A stretch of DNA of 64,000 bases from Scleromitrula shiraiana (taxonomy: Eukaryota > Ascomycota > Leotiomycetes > Helotiales > Sclerotiniaceae), in NCBI GenBank assembly GCA_028455995.1, contig JABELC010000001.1:372001-436000 (forward strand), read 5' to 3'. The notes beneath the pieces are model-generated. The model was not told the origin of the DNA. It did not search any database and saw nothing but the letters and a program-made list of their open reading frames with translations. Shown piece after piece: positions 22,481 to 34,362 of the stretch (position 1 is its first letter; every line of letters starts with the position of its first letter). The position numbers were made by a program, and so were the translations under genes.

Positions 22481-24479
22481 CTAAGCACTCGGACTAAACT
22501 TGCTCATCTTCCTCACTCTCTCACCATAAAGGAAAAACAAAATCGGCGCCGGAATCATAGCCACACACGCAAAAGCCAACACGCTCGTCGCCCAACTAAC
22601 CCCCAACCCATTAAACATATACTGCGCAAAAAGCGGGAACCCACCCCCCGCAAAACTTCTCAAGAAAGTATTCGCCGCAATCGCAGAATTAGCATGCCAC
22701 ATATAAACATCGATAATATAATTTAACCCTTGCAAGAAGATCATAAGAATCCCCCACCCGATAAAGATCCCCGAGATAACTTGCGGAACCCAGGTAATAG
22801 TTGGAGAGGACGTCCACGCGAACCAGAAGAGTCCGATGGGGAGGATAAGCGAGCCGAGGATCATGGGGGGCAGACGTTCTTCAGGGATGACTTTCCCGTG
22901 TTTTTCGAGTTTGCGGGCGAATCTTGTTTTCGTGACCCAGGAGATGGTGCCAGCGCCGAGGAGGACTCCGATCATGATGCTGATGAAAGGAAAGGCGCCG
23001 ACGCCGGCGCTCCAGCCGCGCTTTTGCTGGAATGAGATCGGGTAGGCTTCAAAAAAGAGGTAGAGGATTCCGTAGATGAGGGCCATGTAGAGGGTTATGA
23101 GAAGAAGGATGGGCTCTTTCACGAGCATGATGAAGGGACGGAGGAGGTAGGTGTAGAGAAGAGTGTGGGGGTCTAATTTGAGCTGTTTAGGTGGTAGTTG
23201 TTAGCTTTGCTTTCTGTCTGGCATTGAAATTGAGAATGAAATAAGAGTATAAACAAACCTCATCAGCTTTACTATGAAGAGCCCAGTTCTTCGTCTCAAA
23301 TCTCAATCTCTTTGCACGATTCTGAAGAATTTTTGGATGCGACGATTCTGGTACGATTATCAAGCCCAAGAGTCCGAAAAATGATGCGAGAATCAAAGTG
23401 AGCCAAGCTGTCCATCTCCAACCTAAGTAGGACTGAGTGATGAATCCACCACCAATTGGTCCGGCAATCTGCAGTTCCAATCATATTAGTCATTGGCCTC
23501 AGTTCAGTCGAATAAGGAGGTATTTAAACTTACTGGTCCAATAAAAGTTGCTGCAGCAAAAACACAAACAGCAACACCTCTCTCCACAGGCCCAAAGAAA
23601 TCCGCTAATGCACCACCCACAATAGCCAACGGAGCCGAAGCAAATGCACCTCCGAGGAATCGACATATCATAATGGTGTAGAGGTTTTGAGCCACCGCGA
23701 CAGGGATTTGAAAGATGGCGAAACAGGCGTATCCAAAGAAAAGAGGAAGTTTTCTACCAAAGAGTTCAGAGCCAGGTCCCCAGACCTATTAGTTTATTAT
23801 GTTAGTGGTCTGATCTTATAAGACATGAACATTAAATCTAGTAACATACCAAAGGACCAACTCCAAATCCCAACACAAAAAGCGAAGTCCCTAACACAGC
23901 AACCTCCTCAGAAACACCATACAACTCAGCGACCTCAATCGTGGCCGTACTAAACACACTCGAGGCGAAGGTAACGCAGAAAGTCATGAGACCCAGCACA
24001 ACCGTAATAATCCACTTCTTACGATTGGGCCAATTCATAGGGTTCTCAGGGTCATCCGGTCCGTCCCAAGTTACCAGGTTTGGATCTTGTTCGTGCTCTA
24101 ATTTTTCCCTTCGAATTTCCTCATCTCGGCGTTTTTCCGCTTCGGCTTGTTCGACGTCTCCTTTCGCTAATGTGCTGGTTTGACTAGAACCGAGGGCTTC
24201 GGCGGTGAACTCGATGGCTTCTCCTGGAAAGGGCTCGCTGTTGATACTTCGATTGTCTCCTTTATCGTCTCCCCAGGATGAAGCGCTTGCCATCTTCGGT
24301 GATCGTGATGACGATGGTGATTGGATTGGAAGTATGTCTGATGAACTTCTTGATAGGGGACCAAGTTCTAGATGCTTGTCACTTCGTGTAACTCTAAATC
24401 CTGATACGTTATCGGTCTCGGCCTGCTCCTCAGTCCCAATCCTCGTTCTTTCCGACTGGGAATCACTTGAATATCTCAT
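22481..24479 (-). CDS. MFS drug/H+ antiporter (DHA1, TPO/FLR1-like)
   Basis: Plasma-membrane multidrug or polyamine exporter of the DHA1 major facilitator family. Exons 24479-23850, 23785-23534, 23468-23259 and 23182-22481 join across 64-, 65- and 76-nt introns to give 597 residues. A hydrophilic, charged N-terminus of about 145 residues is followed by the family entry phrase DPENPMNWPNRKKW just before the first membrane segment. Around the second segment it reads FVLGFGVGPLVWGPGSELFG, a hallmark of the DHA1 12-TM group, with GRK following. The loop after segment 6 is short and charged (PESSHPKILQNRAKRLRFET). The second half has the expected six further segments and ends FFLYGERVRKMSKFSPSA. 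The substrate is unknown; fungicide or phytoalexin export is only a family possibility. It lies alone between long spacers. Confidence 0.9.
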
Positions 24480-26384
24480 ATCAAGGAATCAGTTCCGGCA
24501 GGGCGGATCCTTTTGGTATTTATACAGCTCTCAAGGGTTCAAATCCTTGGAGAAATGCGGACCCAAGTCTTGTCTTGGTTCGGGTATACGAGGGGTGGAT
24601 ATGTGCTATGCGTCCTTGAAATTTCTTATCACTGGCACGGAGAGGAACGAAAGTGGATACAGAAGCCTTATTCACACTTCAGTGCAAGATGAGAACCCAA
24701 CTTTGGGAAAAGCTAGTAAGATATGTCTTTTAGGATTGGAGACAATTGGGAAGTTATGAGAGGGAGATCTCAGTTCATAGGGTACTTGATATTATATATA
24801 CATATGCTTGAATGCAGATCATTTGAACGAACTATGGAACAATGCAGAGTTTTACAAACATCTTACCTGTCTTTAGAATTAAACTCCACAAACATGATGA
24901 AAAATCTGTGAAGAAATGACAAAACGGAGGTAAGAGTCGAAAAAGTGCTAGATGCATTGAATGAAATCGAATCTAGTTCTTCATGGATATCGTTATGGAT
25001 GAAATATCAGATAAAGGACCCACAGCTAGACAGCGGTGGATATTAGACAGCGGGTATGCAGGTATAATAACCCTGTTAGGGCTGGCGGGGCATGGAAGAG
25101 AATATCGGTAAATATGTAATGGAATATTCTCTCTCAGTCACGGATGTTGTTCCCACTCATACTACTGAACCGAAAGCAACCTGGATCCGGTGTGTTGCCT
25201 CGTTGCCTACTGTCACTTGTGTGTGAGCATGCCTGCATTTTAAAATTTATAATGCATGACCTTGGGCGGCCGAGTTGGTGGATCCGATTCAAAAGATACA
25301 CCATCATGGAAAACATGCCGTTATCCGTCCTCATGGAAACCTTTACAGGGCTAAAGAATTTAAGAGCATAAGAGCATGAAGAACATGAAGAACATGAGGA
25401 GCAAACGAAGTTTGGAAAGTGTAAGATGACTTGAATGTAATCATGACGACCTAGAAGATGCATTATCGAAGCGGCATCTATTCCTGGTAACAAACACCGA
25501 GCTGTAATATTGAGGCGTACAAACTTGGATGATGATTAATTGACAAGACCCAAAATCAGAAATATGGAACCTTCGATTTCCTCAAGATATCGATGAGGTG
25601 AAATGTTCAGGGGGGAGGGACAAACTGGAATCTTCATAGATAGTTGAGACGGGGGACGGTACTTTCCCACACCGTAAGATATCCTCATTCCGCTTTATCC
25701 GTACCGACCGACACCTTGTCAAATATTCCGTACTTGCCAGTTAATAAGTACAGATCTTCCAGTTAAGTACAGATCTGCTAGTTAAATACAGATCTGCGAA
25801 GTGAAAAAAAAAAAAAAAAAAAAGAGAAGTACGCGTCCGAATACTTTATCTTTAGCTGTATCTACTTCAATAATGTTGTCCAATTAATTGATGAAGCAAG
25901 TGAAGAAATGGAGGTGCAACGCTTTGTGTCGGCTTTCATCGGTCCAAATATCACCTATCGACATCCATCTCGAGATAAATGATTAGCCGACGAGAGATAG
26001 AGATATAACTTGAAGATCTAATATAAGATATAGAACTAACTAACTTTAAGGATAGTGGATCTATAATTCTCGATCAAAAAAAAAAACAAAAACAAAAATG
26101 ATAATTGGAACCTTTTTAATCATTAACTGTATAACTGTATATATGTTACATAATAGGTAGACTGTACTAAACTGTCAATACAATTGCAGTATAAAGCCTG
26201 CAAATAAATAGCTTGACACTAGATCTGTGCTCCAGCCCAAGGATTTCGTTATGTACATAGCTAGGATTTGGAGTCCAGACCCAATTTTTAACTAAATGTC
26301 GAACATCTCTCAATAGGACTTCTAGGTCAAATGCCGTAAAATATATATTGATCCACCGGGTTGCAAACCTCCAGGTCAGAGAAA
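24480..26384. other. Intergenic spacer, no gene seen
   Basis: This stretch includes the MFS promoter side, a poly(A) tract of about 19 at 25804-25823, and a triplicated AGTACAGATCT-like phrase just before it (about 25747-25798). Short open frames show no domain or splice support. Confidence 0.55.
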
Positions 26385-27136
26385 TCATTCTTGACTTGAC
26401 TGCAGTTCTAACCAATTTATTGTTTGTTGGACCTCCTGCTTCTTAAGTTGCATCTCTTGCATCTCTCGCTGCACAGCTATATTTCCATCGCATAAAGCCA
26501 TATAAGAATCTATATGCTCATAATCATTTTGGTCTACAAAATGAGACCGCTGTTGTCCTTCGCCTAAACTCAATGTTATTTGTAGTTGATTATCATGAGT
26601 GTATGTTCCCGCAGAATGTTCTTCCAAATCAATAGCGACTTGCAGAATATGCAATTGCATGCTGATATCTAGAACGATGTTTGTGTTAGTGCCCAAATTG
26701 TTTCTAGAGTTAGCGGGGTAATATTGCCTTCGATTTCAAGTGCTTGGATGGTTGACTTTGGACAGAAATTAAGAATGATGTAATGGTCAAGAATACCCCA
26801 TCCGTGGTACTTGCCTCCAACCCAAACCCGATTTTTATCTTCTTTCATTCGTCTCCTATCTCCCGATTGAGGTATCTCAATGTCCCATTTCTTGCCAGAA
26901 ACATAAAGATCTATCCTTCTATCTATTGTAAGGGAATATTCATATAGAATCTCTATATTGTCGAGCTCATGACTGAAGCAACAATATATCTCATTCTGGA
27001 ATGCTGCTTCTGGGATACCCCGGCCACCATTATGAGATTGCAAAGATCGTTCTTATAAGACAGATGGATTAAGCCTTTCGATAGCATTGATATAGACTTG
27101 TGAAAATGATAAAGAATCAACCGGAATGTGAGAGGA
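26385..27136 (-). pseudogene. Decayed CRN-associated / PD-(D/E)XK-like endonuclease-fold gene
   Basis: The best segment reads, in one frame from about 27136 to 26672, SQVYINAIERLNPSVL, stop, then ERSLQSHNGGRGIPEAAFQN and EIYCC, later TIDRRIDLYVSGKKWDIEI, and finally YHGWGILDHYIILNF. This resembles a protein type I know from fungal genomes and Crinkler-like effectors, in which R-x-D-(F/L)-Y-x-P-x-KKW-x-(I/V)-E forms the D...E-x core of a restriction-endonuclease-like fold. The frame is broken by TAA at 27053-27055, bounded by TAG at 27137-27139, and closed by TAG at 26669-26671. A second open frame at 26696-26385 overlaps its end and may hold the shifted C-terminus. The internal TAA sits where a CAA codon would fit. 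An unrecognised intron could rescue part of this. The family call is tentative. Confidence 0.45.
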
Positions 27137-27139
27137 CTA

Positions 27140-30100
27140 GGAAGTCTGGAATGCACAATCGAGAACATCGGTGGTTGATAGACTACTCAACACTCGACAT
27201 GACTGCAGTAGATACTGCAACACTTATATCACTGTTGAGAATTTCTCCAAAGTGAAAACAATCAATCCAAGCTTGAAATTTTTTGTTGGTGTTGGTAAAT
27301 AAACTTTCCTGAGTAACATTCTAAACCTCAATATGGCGACCCCATCGTCGCCGCCCATAGAGAAACTAATGTTACCAAATTCCCGATTTTTAATAACGGA
27401 ATGTCGACAGTATACTAGATGTAAAATCAGGCCTCGGTGGGATTTATCCTTGGCGACGATAATCACGATGAATCTTATACCGCTACCACAACATCCAACG
27501 CGAAGATATGAAGATATCCAAACAATCCAGTAAGATTTCTGTCAACTTGTTGACTATGGGAATCTGAAGCATTTGTCGGAAATTTTACACATCCATGCAT
27601 AGTTTTAGAGAAGAAAAGGAAAAACTTTGACAATGCCTATCCTTGATAGTTTGCACGACCTCAGCACATGCCATCCATGTCAATTCTGTTGTGGACTTCT
27701 GATTTCATAGACTCGAGACTTCCTAGGATATTCCTAATCACTGTCTACGAAGTATTTATTTACGGATGTGTCCTCCATATTCCGAATCACCTGGGTGTCC
27801 TAGCTGTAGGGTATTTAGTGAATCCCAAGTTCAACCAGCGGAGGTCGTGTCATGGATCGACGGGGGGAGTAAGTGTATGACATGCCATATAGACTATTTT
27901 TAGGCTCTCCTCCTTTTATCTGCCCCTTTTAATATTCTCCGAGGACCTCTCAATTTTTTGGCATAAGGCTTCCCTCTTATGATACAGGTTCTTCCAAAAA
28001 AAAGAAGTGATAGCCAGTGGTAGACAGAATCAATACATGGGAGTCGTAAGAAAGTGCATGATCTGGCGAGCGGATAATTGGAGATCCAAGAACTCTTCGT
28101 GTGCAGACACATTCGTATCAATGCTGGCATCGAAGAAATTTGGAAAGGACTTCGAGTATTGAGGATCGCAAGTACAGTAGATTCGCTATTTTGATCAAAC
28201 ATGGGTCTGAAATTTACCTTACTAGCCCCCCCTAGCGACGACAAAGTTGGATGATTGAACCGAGGCATCGAAGACTCGGTGTCGTCGTGTGTATCTAAGA
28301 TGGCGTGAGTGTGGAAAAAGCCAACCGCAAAACTTACCATGGAACTGATCTTGGGCGTGGTGGCTTTGCGCCCAAAGATCCAGCGTGGATTATGATTATT
28401 TGTAGTTTGTTTTCGAGCACCACATTGCGGTATCTAGATCGTACTGTTCGGTGTTAGTCATGATCTTTGATTGCTGTTACATGACAAATCTGAGATAAAG
28501 TCAGGACTTTTCTAAACACTTTTCGCTCTTTGGCTATGCCATGGTAAGTGTTCCGATTCGGATCGCATGATTTATTCAGCTATCGGTATCCCGAGATAAA
28601 AGTGGACTACAGAGACAGCAAAATAGTGAAGACATTTCAAGAACAAAAGAGACACAAGCTTCGGCTGAAATGCATAACTTGCTGATCAACGATATTACAA
28701 ATATCTTGAAATCACCAATTTTCCAGTCGCGGGGAATAGAACATACGACATGCAGATGGATCATGAAGATGGAAGGTTGTTGAAGGCGCGGGGACTTAAC
28801 AATGTGGCACGAAGCTGAAGTAACAATAAGTATAAGTTGTAACCAATAGGTTGTACCAATTTGTCACATATGTGGAGGGCTCCAATAGGAAGTTGCGCAT
28901 CAGGGAAGTGATTGGAGAGTTGCAGAGTTGCAATGCATTTGGAAACCAATATCCAATTGAAGGGAAGATTGTAACATCCGTCAGATACCGATTAGAATTT
29001 TCCCCGATTCCAAGACCTTTTGGCACTTTTACGACGCATGAATCGACATGAATTTGGTATGAATTTCATCTCGATACTACCAGGCTTGTTTTTGAATGTT
29101 TTCAACGCCTTCGTGGGTGTAGTATGGGAAGAGATGTTTGTAAACAGCTGGAGCTAGCCCTCCAACCTCTCCAGAGATTGGAGATCTCCCCCCTTAGATC
29201 TCAGGTTGATAAGGTACAAACAACGCCTGACGAGCACTCAATAATGCCTGAGTAACAAGTAAATAAATTGAAATCAAATAAAATCAAAAAAATCCCTTCC
29301 ATTTGAAAATTAAACACAAAATGAATTGTTCATCTCAATCTCGACGTTTCTCGCAACACGGTGAAGAAAAGTGGTGTCAAATATAATCTAATGATAAGAA
29401 AGGGGGTGCACCCCTATCCCCCGCGGCGAGTCCTATAGGGCTGCATAGAGGATGACGCCAATGTCAGAAATGGGATTGCACCAGTACACCCAGCATTATT
29501 TCACACCGATCAAAATAAGCATCACTTCCTGCATAGAAGCTTTTTCTACCCTATTATGGCCCCCGAATGTTCGATGCATGTGCATTTAGCCCCCAGCGGA
29601 AGATATGATATGTCGGTGAACAGGGGGATATGGATTTTTTCTTCACAAGTGCGGGTGAGATCTATTAGTATAGGATATCAGTCTCATATTTCTTTGTTGC
29701 ACATAGATGGATGACATATCTTTACGCTTTTTTATGTTCTTCCGATCTGTTGAAACGCAAGGCTAGAAAGTTTTTACGTGAATCCAGAGCCGATCGCGAT
29801 TGTGAGGATATTGAAGCTGGCGGTAGGGTACGAACGACACTGTACGAAGTGTACACGACTTTTGAGATATACTTGTGCATATATCCAATTCCCAAGAACA
29901 ATTAGACGGACTAGCTGACAAAAAGCTGTGGACAAGTCAAAAGGACAAGTAAGTCTTTTTATACTTGACAGCACAAGTCTATGTGTTTTTGGGAGGAGCA
30001 CGAGATTGGTGGGAGTTGAGCTTCATGTATGATTTCATTATGATGAAGTCCATACATATTTGCCTCAATTTGGCGTACATACACTGACTATAGCAAAGTC

Positions 30101-30450
30101 AATGGAAGATGTCGCAACGCTTTCTTCACATGTCAAGCTGTAAGCACCATGGCTCAAGATTATATGTTTCAGGAGCCTACACTGGCCTCGTCATCCTCAT
30201 ACTCAGTCATTACTACCTGAATACGATCACAAGGCTTAATTTCTTGGAGTCAGAACAAATTTTTGTTGAGCTTCCACGCCAGCCTAAATTTCGAGGCAGT
30301 CGTATTTGTTGTGGTCGACTAGAATCTCTATTCGGTTTTGGATGGTTTCTTGAGTGGCCGGAAGGGCAGCGTCCTCTGAATTCTACATGGCCATGGTCTG
30401 GGGTGAAGCTGTCGATTTTGGTATTATGGGGTGTGTGTTGGATGTTCTAT
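27140..30450. other. Accessory-looking spacer, 3.3 kb, with weak exon-like fragments
   Basis: No gene could be supported. A minus-strand open stretch from about 28431 to 27900 contains exon-like text (NHNPRWIFGRKATTPKISSM ending at a GTAAGT donor at 28337, with a TAG acceptor just upstream near 28432), but no clean spliced product could be built. A perfect 12-bp palindrome, GGGGTGCACCCC, lies at 29403-29414. Confidence 0.4.
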
Positions 30451-33116
30451 ATGCGATTTCAACATTGGCAGCAATGGCAACAACCGTATCAACGTCGTTC
30501 ACGAACTTCGATTCGCAGATCTTGCCCACCTTTATATGATTCAGCTACGGATATAAAAAATTACCTGCCATTCGGTAAGTGGCGCTGTCTTTTTTTCAAA
30601 GTTTTTTATTCACCAAAGATGAGAACTTTGTTGTGGGTGGACGGCAAATTTGACTACCGAATGAGAAAATTCGGACGAAGAATTATGGTTTGTTCCATTC
30701 AACAAAAATGCATATGAGTGCACCATAATATTTTCATGTTCAGAATTTGTCGAAAAATACAGGAACGATTTATGGATTATATCTATTGTCATATGTTGAT
30801 GTTTTGTTGATTGAATAATCCAATTACTTCAACCTGATGCATATGGATGTTCTTCAAAAGTAAACAAAAACTCGAATGATTAGAACAAGAACAAATTCCC
30901 TAGAGGAATTATACAATCTTCTAGAGCTGATAGAGAATTTAAATGAAAAAGAGAAGTGAATTTATCGAAAGTTAAATTCATTTAACGAGGTCAATACTGG
31001 TATCATAGAATTCTGATCTTTTTTATATTATTAGATCAATCCACTCAATACACAGTCATTAAAAAGGAACCTCGCAACGACGATCTATTTGTTTTTGATC
31101 AATATCAGGGTCACCGATATCAACGCCCGAATGAGTCTGACTGGCATACGATCACCGATACAGATTTGAATAGAAGTACAGCAAGTACATGGGCTCAGTC
31201 ATACAACAGAACAAACCGACTCGTACCACCTCAAACTCGACCAATACAATTATCAAATCAAATGTCAAAGAATCAAAAACGTACACCTGGACATACAACA
31301 CAAGCATCTGCACCGCCTTCAAGACAAGGTGAGTCACTTACCTATCTATTCTTGGTAACATGGAACTTTTGATACCTTGGTGTAAAGAAATACCAACGAT
31401 ATGATGTTCATGTGACTAACTGATTGATTTTTGTATGTAATTTTTAGTAGCTATGTCAAACACACCAATCTCAACTCCTCCAGCTCCAGTAGCTTCAGTA
31501 GCTTCAGTAGCTCCAGCAGTTCCTACACCCTCTACCGATGCGGTTAACATTCAAGGTATTCAAGATATTCAAGATATTCAAGGTATTCAAGGTATTCAAG
31601 GTATTCAATGTAGAGGTGGTGTACAAGGCTCCCACGACAATTTGGTACTCTTGGGCAATGATGAAGAACAATTAACCGATAGGATCAGCAATAGAACTAC
31701 CAATAATTTGGATGCGGCTAAAGGAAAATCGAGTCATAACTTAAATCCGCCAAATAGTCAAGTTAAGCCTGGAGTTTCATCTCAGCCCACATATCGTCGC
31801 AATATAACAATAGATGATCTCCCAGCTGAGAATTATTGCGAAGCAGCTGTACCAATTTCTACTGTTGAAGGAATCCAAGGAGCAGTTTCCAACAATGGAC
31901 GCCACCAACAAGAACAGCCACAACAGCCACACATAGAAAATGCACTAATTGCTCGATTAGCTAATGAAGCAGCAAAACAAACCTTAACCGAAGCCCAAGG
32001 CACCAATTTTCATTCGATTACACCACCCGCATACAATACAGAGAATCAGATTCAGCATAATCAACAGAATAATACCGGGCATTACGAAGGTGTTAATTTT
32101 CAATCCTTTTTACCTCAATACAGACCTCCTTTTCTTCCTGCGAGTACAAATTATTTTCAAGTTTACGACGCTCCTCATTTCAACGCCAATATGAGTTTAA
32201 GTTACGAGTCCAGAGCATTTATGCCAGACACGCAATATCCAATGCAAATGGCTCACGATACACAAGATCAAGATCAAGATGAATTTAAGCACGATGAACC
32301 TCGATATCCAAGTCCGCCGCCTCCACTTTCCGAGAATCCATATACCACACAACCGATGCCAGAAAACCCAGAACCACATCCGATGGAACTACCAGAAATT
32401 CCAAAGGAAGACGAAAACGCGCCACCACCTTCACCAGGTCGCTCGAAACCAATCGCAAAACCCGATCGCGAAGTAACAAAGGATGCAAATGGGAGATATT
32501 TCTGCGCTTGGCCGGGATGCACAGAGGAGGTTAAAGATTTCAACAGAAAGTGCGAGTGGAGGTAAGTGGTCAACTGACAATTTCCTAGTCTCAATATTTT
32601 ACTAATCTTCTTTTCAGTAAACACATGGATAAGCACGATCGTCCTTATAGATGCAAGGAAGTTGGTTGTGAGAAACTACCTGGATTTACATACTCGGGCG
32701 GTTTATTGCGACATGAAAGAGAAGTTCATGGAAAGCACGGAGGCCCTAAGAAGCAACTCAACTGCCCTCATCCAAACTGCAAACGTCATACTGGGAAGGG
32801 ATTCTCGCGCCAGGAAAATTTGAATGAGCATCTTCGTCGCGTACATACAGATACTGGACTTACTCAAGCTCCTGTCGAGGAAATAGAAGATGTTACTCAA
32901 GCAGCAGTTGCGGACTTGAAGAGAAAGCGCACATCAAGCAGGGGCGACGAAGATCTTCGTGAAGACGTGAAGAGGTTGAAAGCCGAGAATGAAGAACTTA
33001 GAAGACAATCTGAATCGCAGCAGGTTCAATATGCGGAGATGATGCGCCAACTTGTCGAGCTTCAAAATATTACCAGTTTGCAACATCAACGAATGGCGCC
33101 ACAGGCTCCCATGTAA
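30451..33116 (+). CDS. C2H2 zinc-finger protein with C-terminal coiled coil
   Basis: Probable nuclear DNA-binding protein. The secure part is 31453-32561 joined to 32618-33116 (56-nt intron). Frame-compatible upstream exons 30451-30574 and 31035-31328, joined across introns of 460 and 119 nt, extend it to 676 residues. Three C2H2 fingers lie at about residues 490-580: an atypical CAWPGC...WSKHMDKH, then CKEVGC...LLRHEREVH and CPHPNC...LNEHLRRVH. A Gln/Glu-rich coiled coil of about 50 residues follows (VKRLKAENEELRRQSESQQV). The N-terminal 450 residues are Pro/Gln/Asn-rich and disordered, with nine-base coding repeats giving GIQ/DIQ at 31550-31608. The first intron is long for this window, so the first exon is the least sure part; translation could instead start at the ATG at 31453. 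The DNA target is not known. Confidence 0.75.
31550..31608 (+). repeat. In-frame 9-bp coding repeat (G/D-I-Q)
   Basis: About six to seven copies of GGTATTCAA/GATATTCAA encode GIQ and DIQ triplets inside the zinc-finger gene. Units are codon-multiple, so slippage keeps the frame. Confidence 0.9.
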
Positions 33117-34362
33117 ATGATTGAGATGCTTAATTTTTCTTTCGATGGCTTATTTGTCTGTTAGGTTTATGGCTAGGGAGGAACATTAGGGAGGTGTTAA
33201 TGGCAGGCAATTCTTTGGCGTTTTGGTGATTGATGATACTCAAATTTGCAACATCTAGGGGTGGGGTTTATTCATTTTTGCAAATCAGATGTGCTGTCTG
33301 CTCTAGCACCACAGCACTTCACAAATTGTTTACATAGCGTCTGTACCATCACGAAAAAAATAACCTATAGATTGATTCCCTTCAATGATTTTGCAAGAAC
33401 CCCTTTTTAAACGAATACCAAGTGACGTGTTCTACCTTTCCTGATAACCTGAGGCAATTCGCACGCTACCATGGATGGAAATAATGAAAATCGTGAAGAG
33501 TCGTGGTTGTGGAAATAAGTTCGATCAACCTGACGATTCAGACATCGACGCATCTATTCAAGCCACACCACAACCAATAACTCGAAAATAGAAAACTTTA
33601 GAATCCTTCAATGCCGGCAGTTCGAAATGTGAATTCGAAATGCATTGTAACGGAACGTCCGAAGAAGGATCAGCTTCGCAATTCATGGATGATTTACACG
33701 CTTCGTGCGCGTGGCAATGCTTGTTTGACTATTTGCCTATTTGCCTTACGGAAAGAAACCTGGAAGACTTGGGAAAATTGGAAATCCCCTCGCCGCAGTT
33801 TTGCATTTGAGGCTGTGCTGTTGCTGCAGGTGAGAGGCACAGCAATGTTGCATGACTTCGCATACACAAATTTGTAAATATTGGAAATCTTGAGGCCGGT
33901 GTCGTGATTTTCTTACTGTGTTTATTACATCGGGTGCAGGATACTGAAGATACAATACTGGTTGTGTTTGATCATGTTAGGTAATGTCTAATATGTCGAT
34001 GAATTTGTATTGGATCCTATGAGCGATATCGCATCATTCTCTCAAGTCTTGTCAGCTATTAGCTTGAGGTAGCTTTTTCACACCCACCCGAAGACGTAAA
34101 AATATGATGTATTTGATGTTATTGATGGACTTAGTGAGTCCAGTACCGGGTTTTTACTCTCGATAACTACTTGCAGATTAGAGCTCCTCACTAAAGGAGG
34201 GGCAATCATGTTGCAATTGCATTGGTGGTTTGTATAGACTATTTTCATTTACAACAGATGTCGTTTTGAAAAGTACAAGTAAGTCTTCTTCATACTTCTA
34301 TAGTTGAATTAGAATGAGTATCGATTTCTATCTTCTGGGACCCCGCTATCAATATCATCAAC
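33117..34362. other. Intergenic spacer, no gene seen
   Basis: This stretch holds the 3' region of the zinc-finger gene and the upstream region of the methyltransferase pseudogene. Short open frames (for example 33611-33877) are not supported by any motif. Confidence 0.55.

Noticed and set aside
29403..29414. Perfect palindrome GGGGTGCACCCC
   Set aside because: A single 12-bp palindrome is expected by chance at this scale, and no partner copy or terminal-repeat arrangement was seen.
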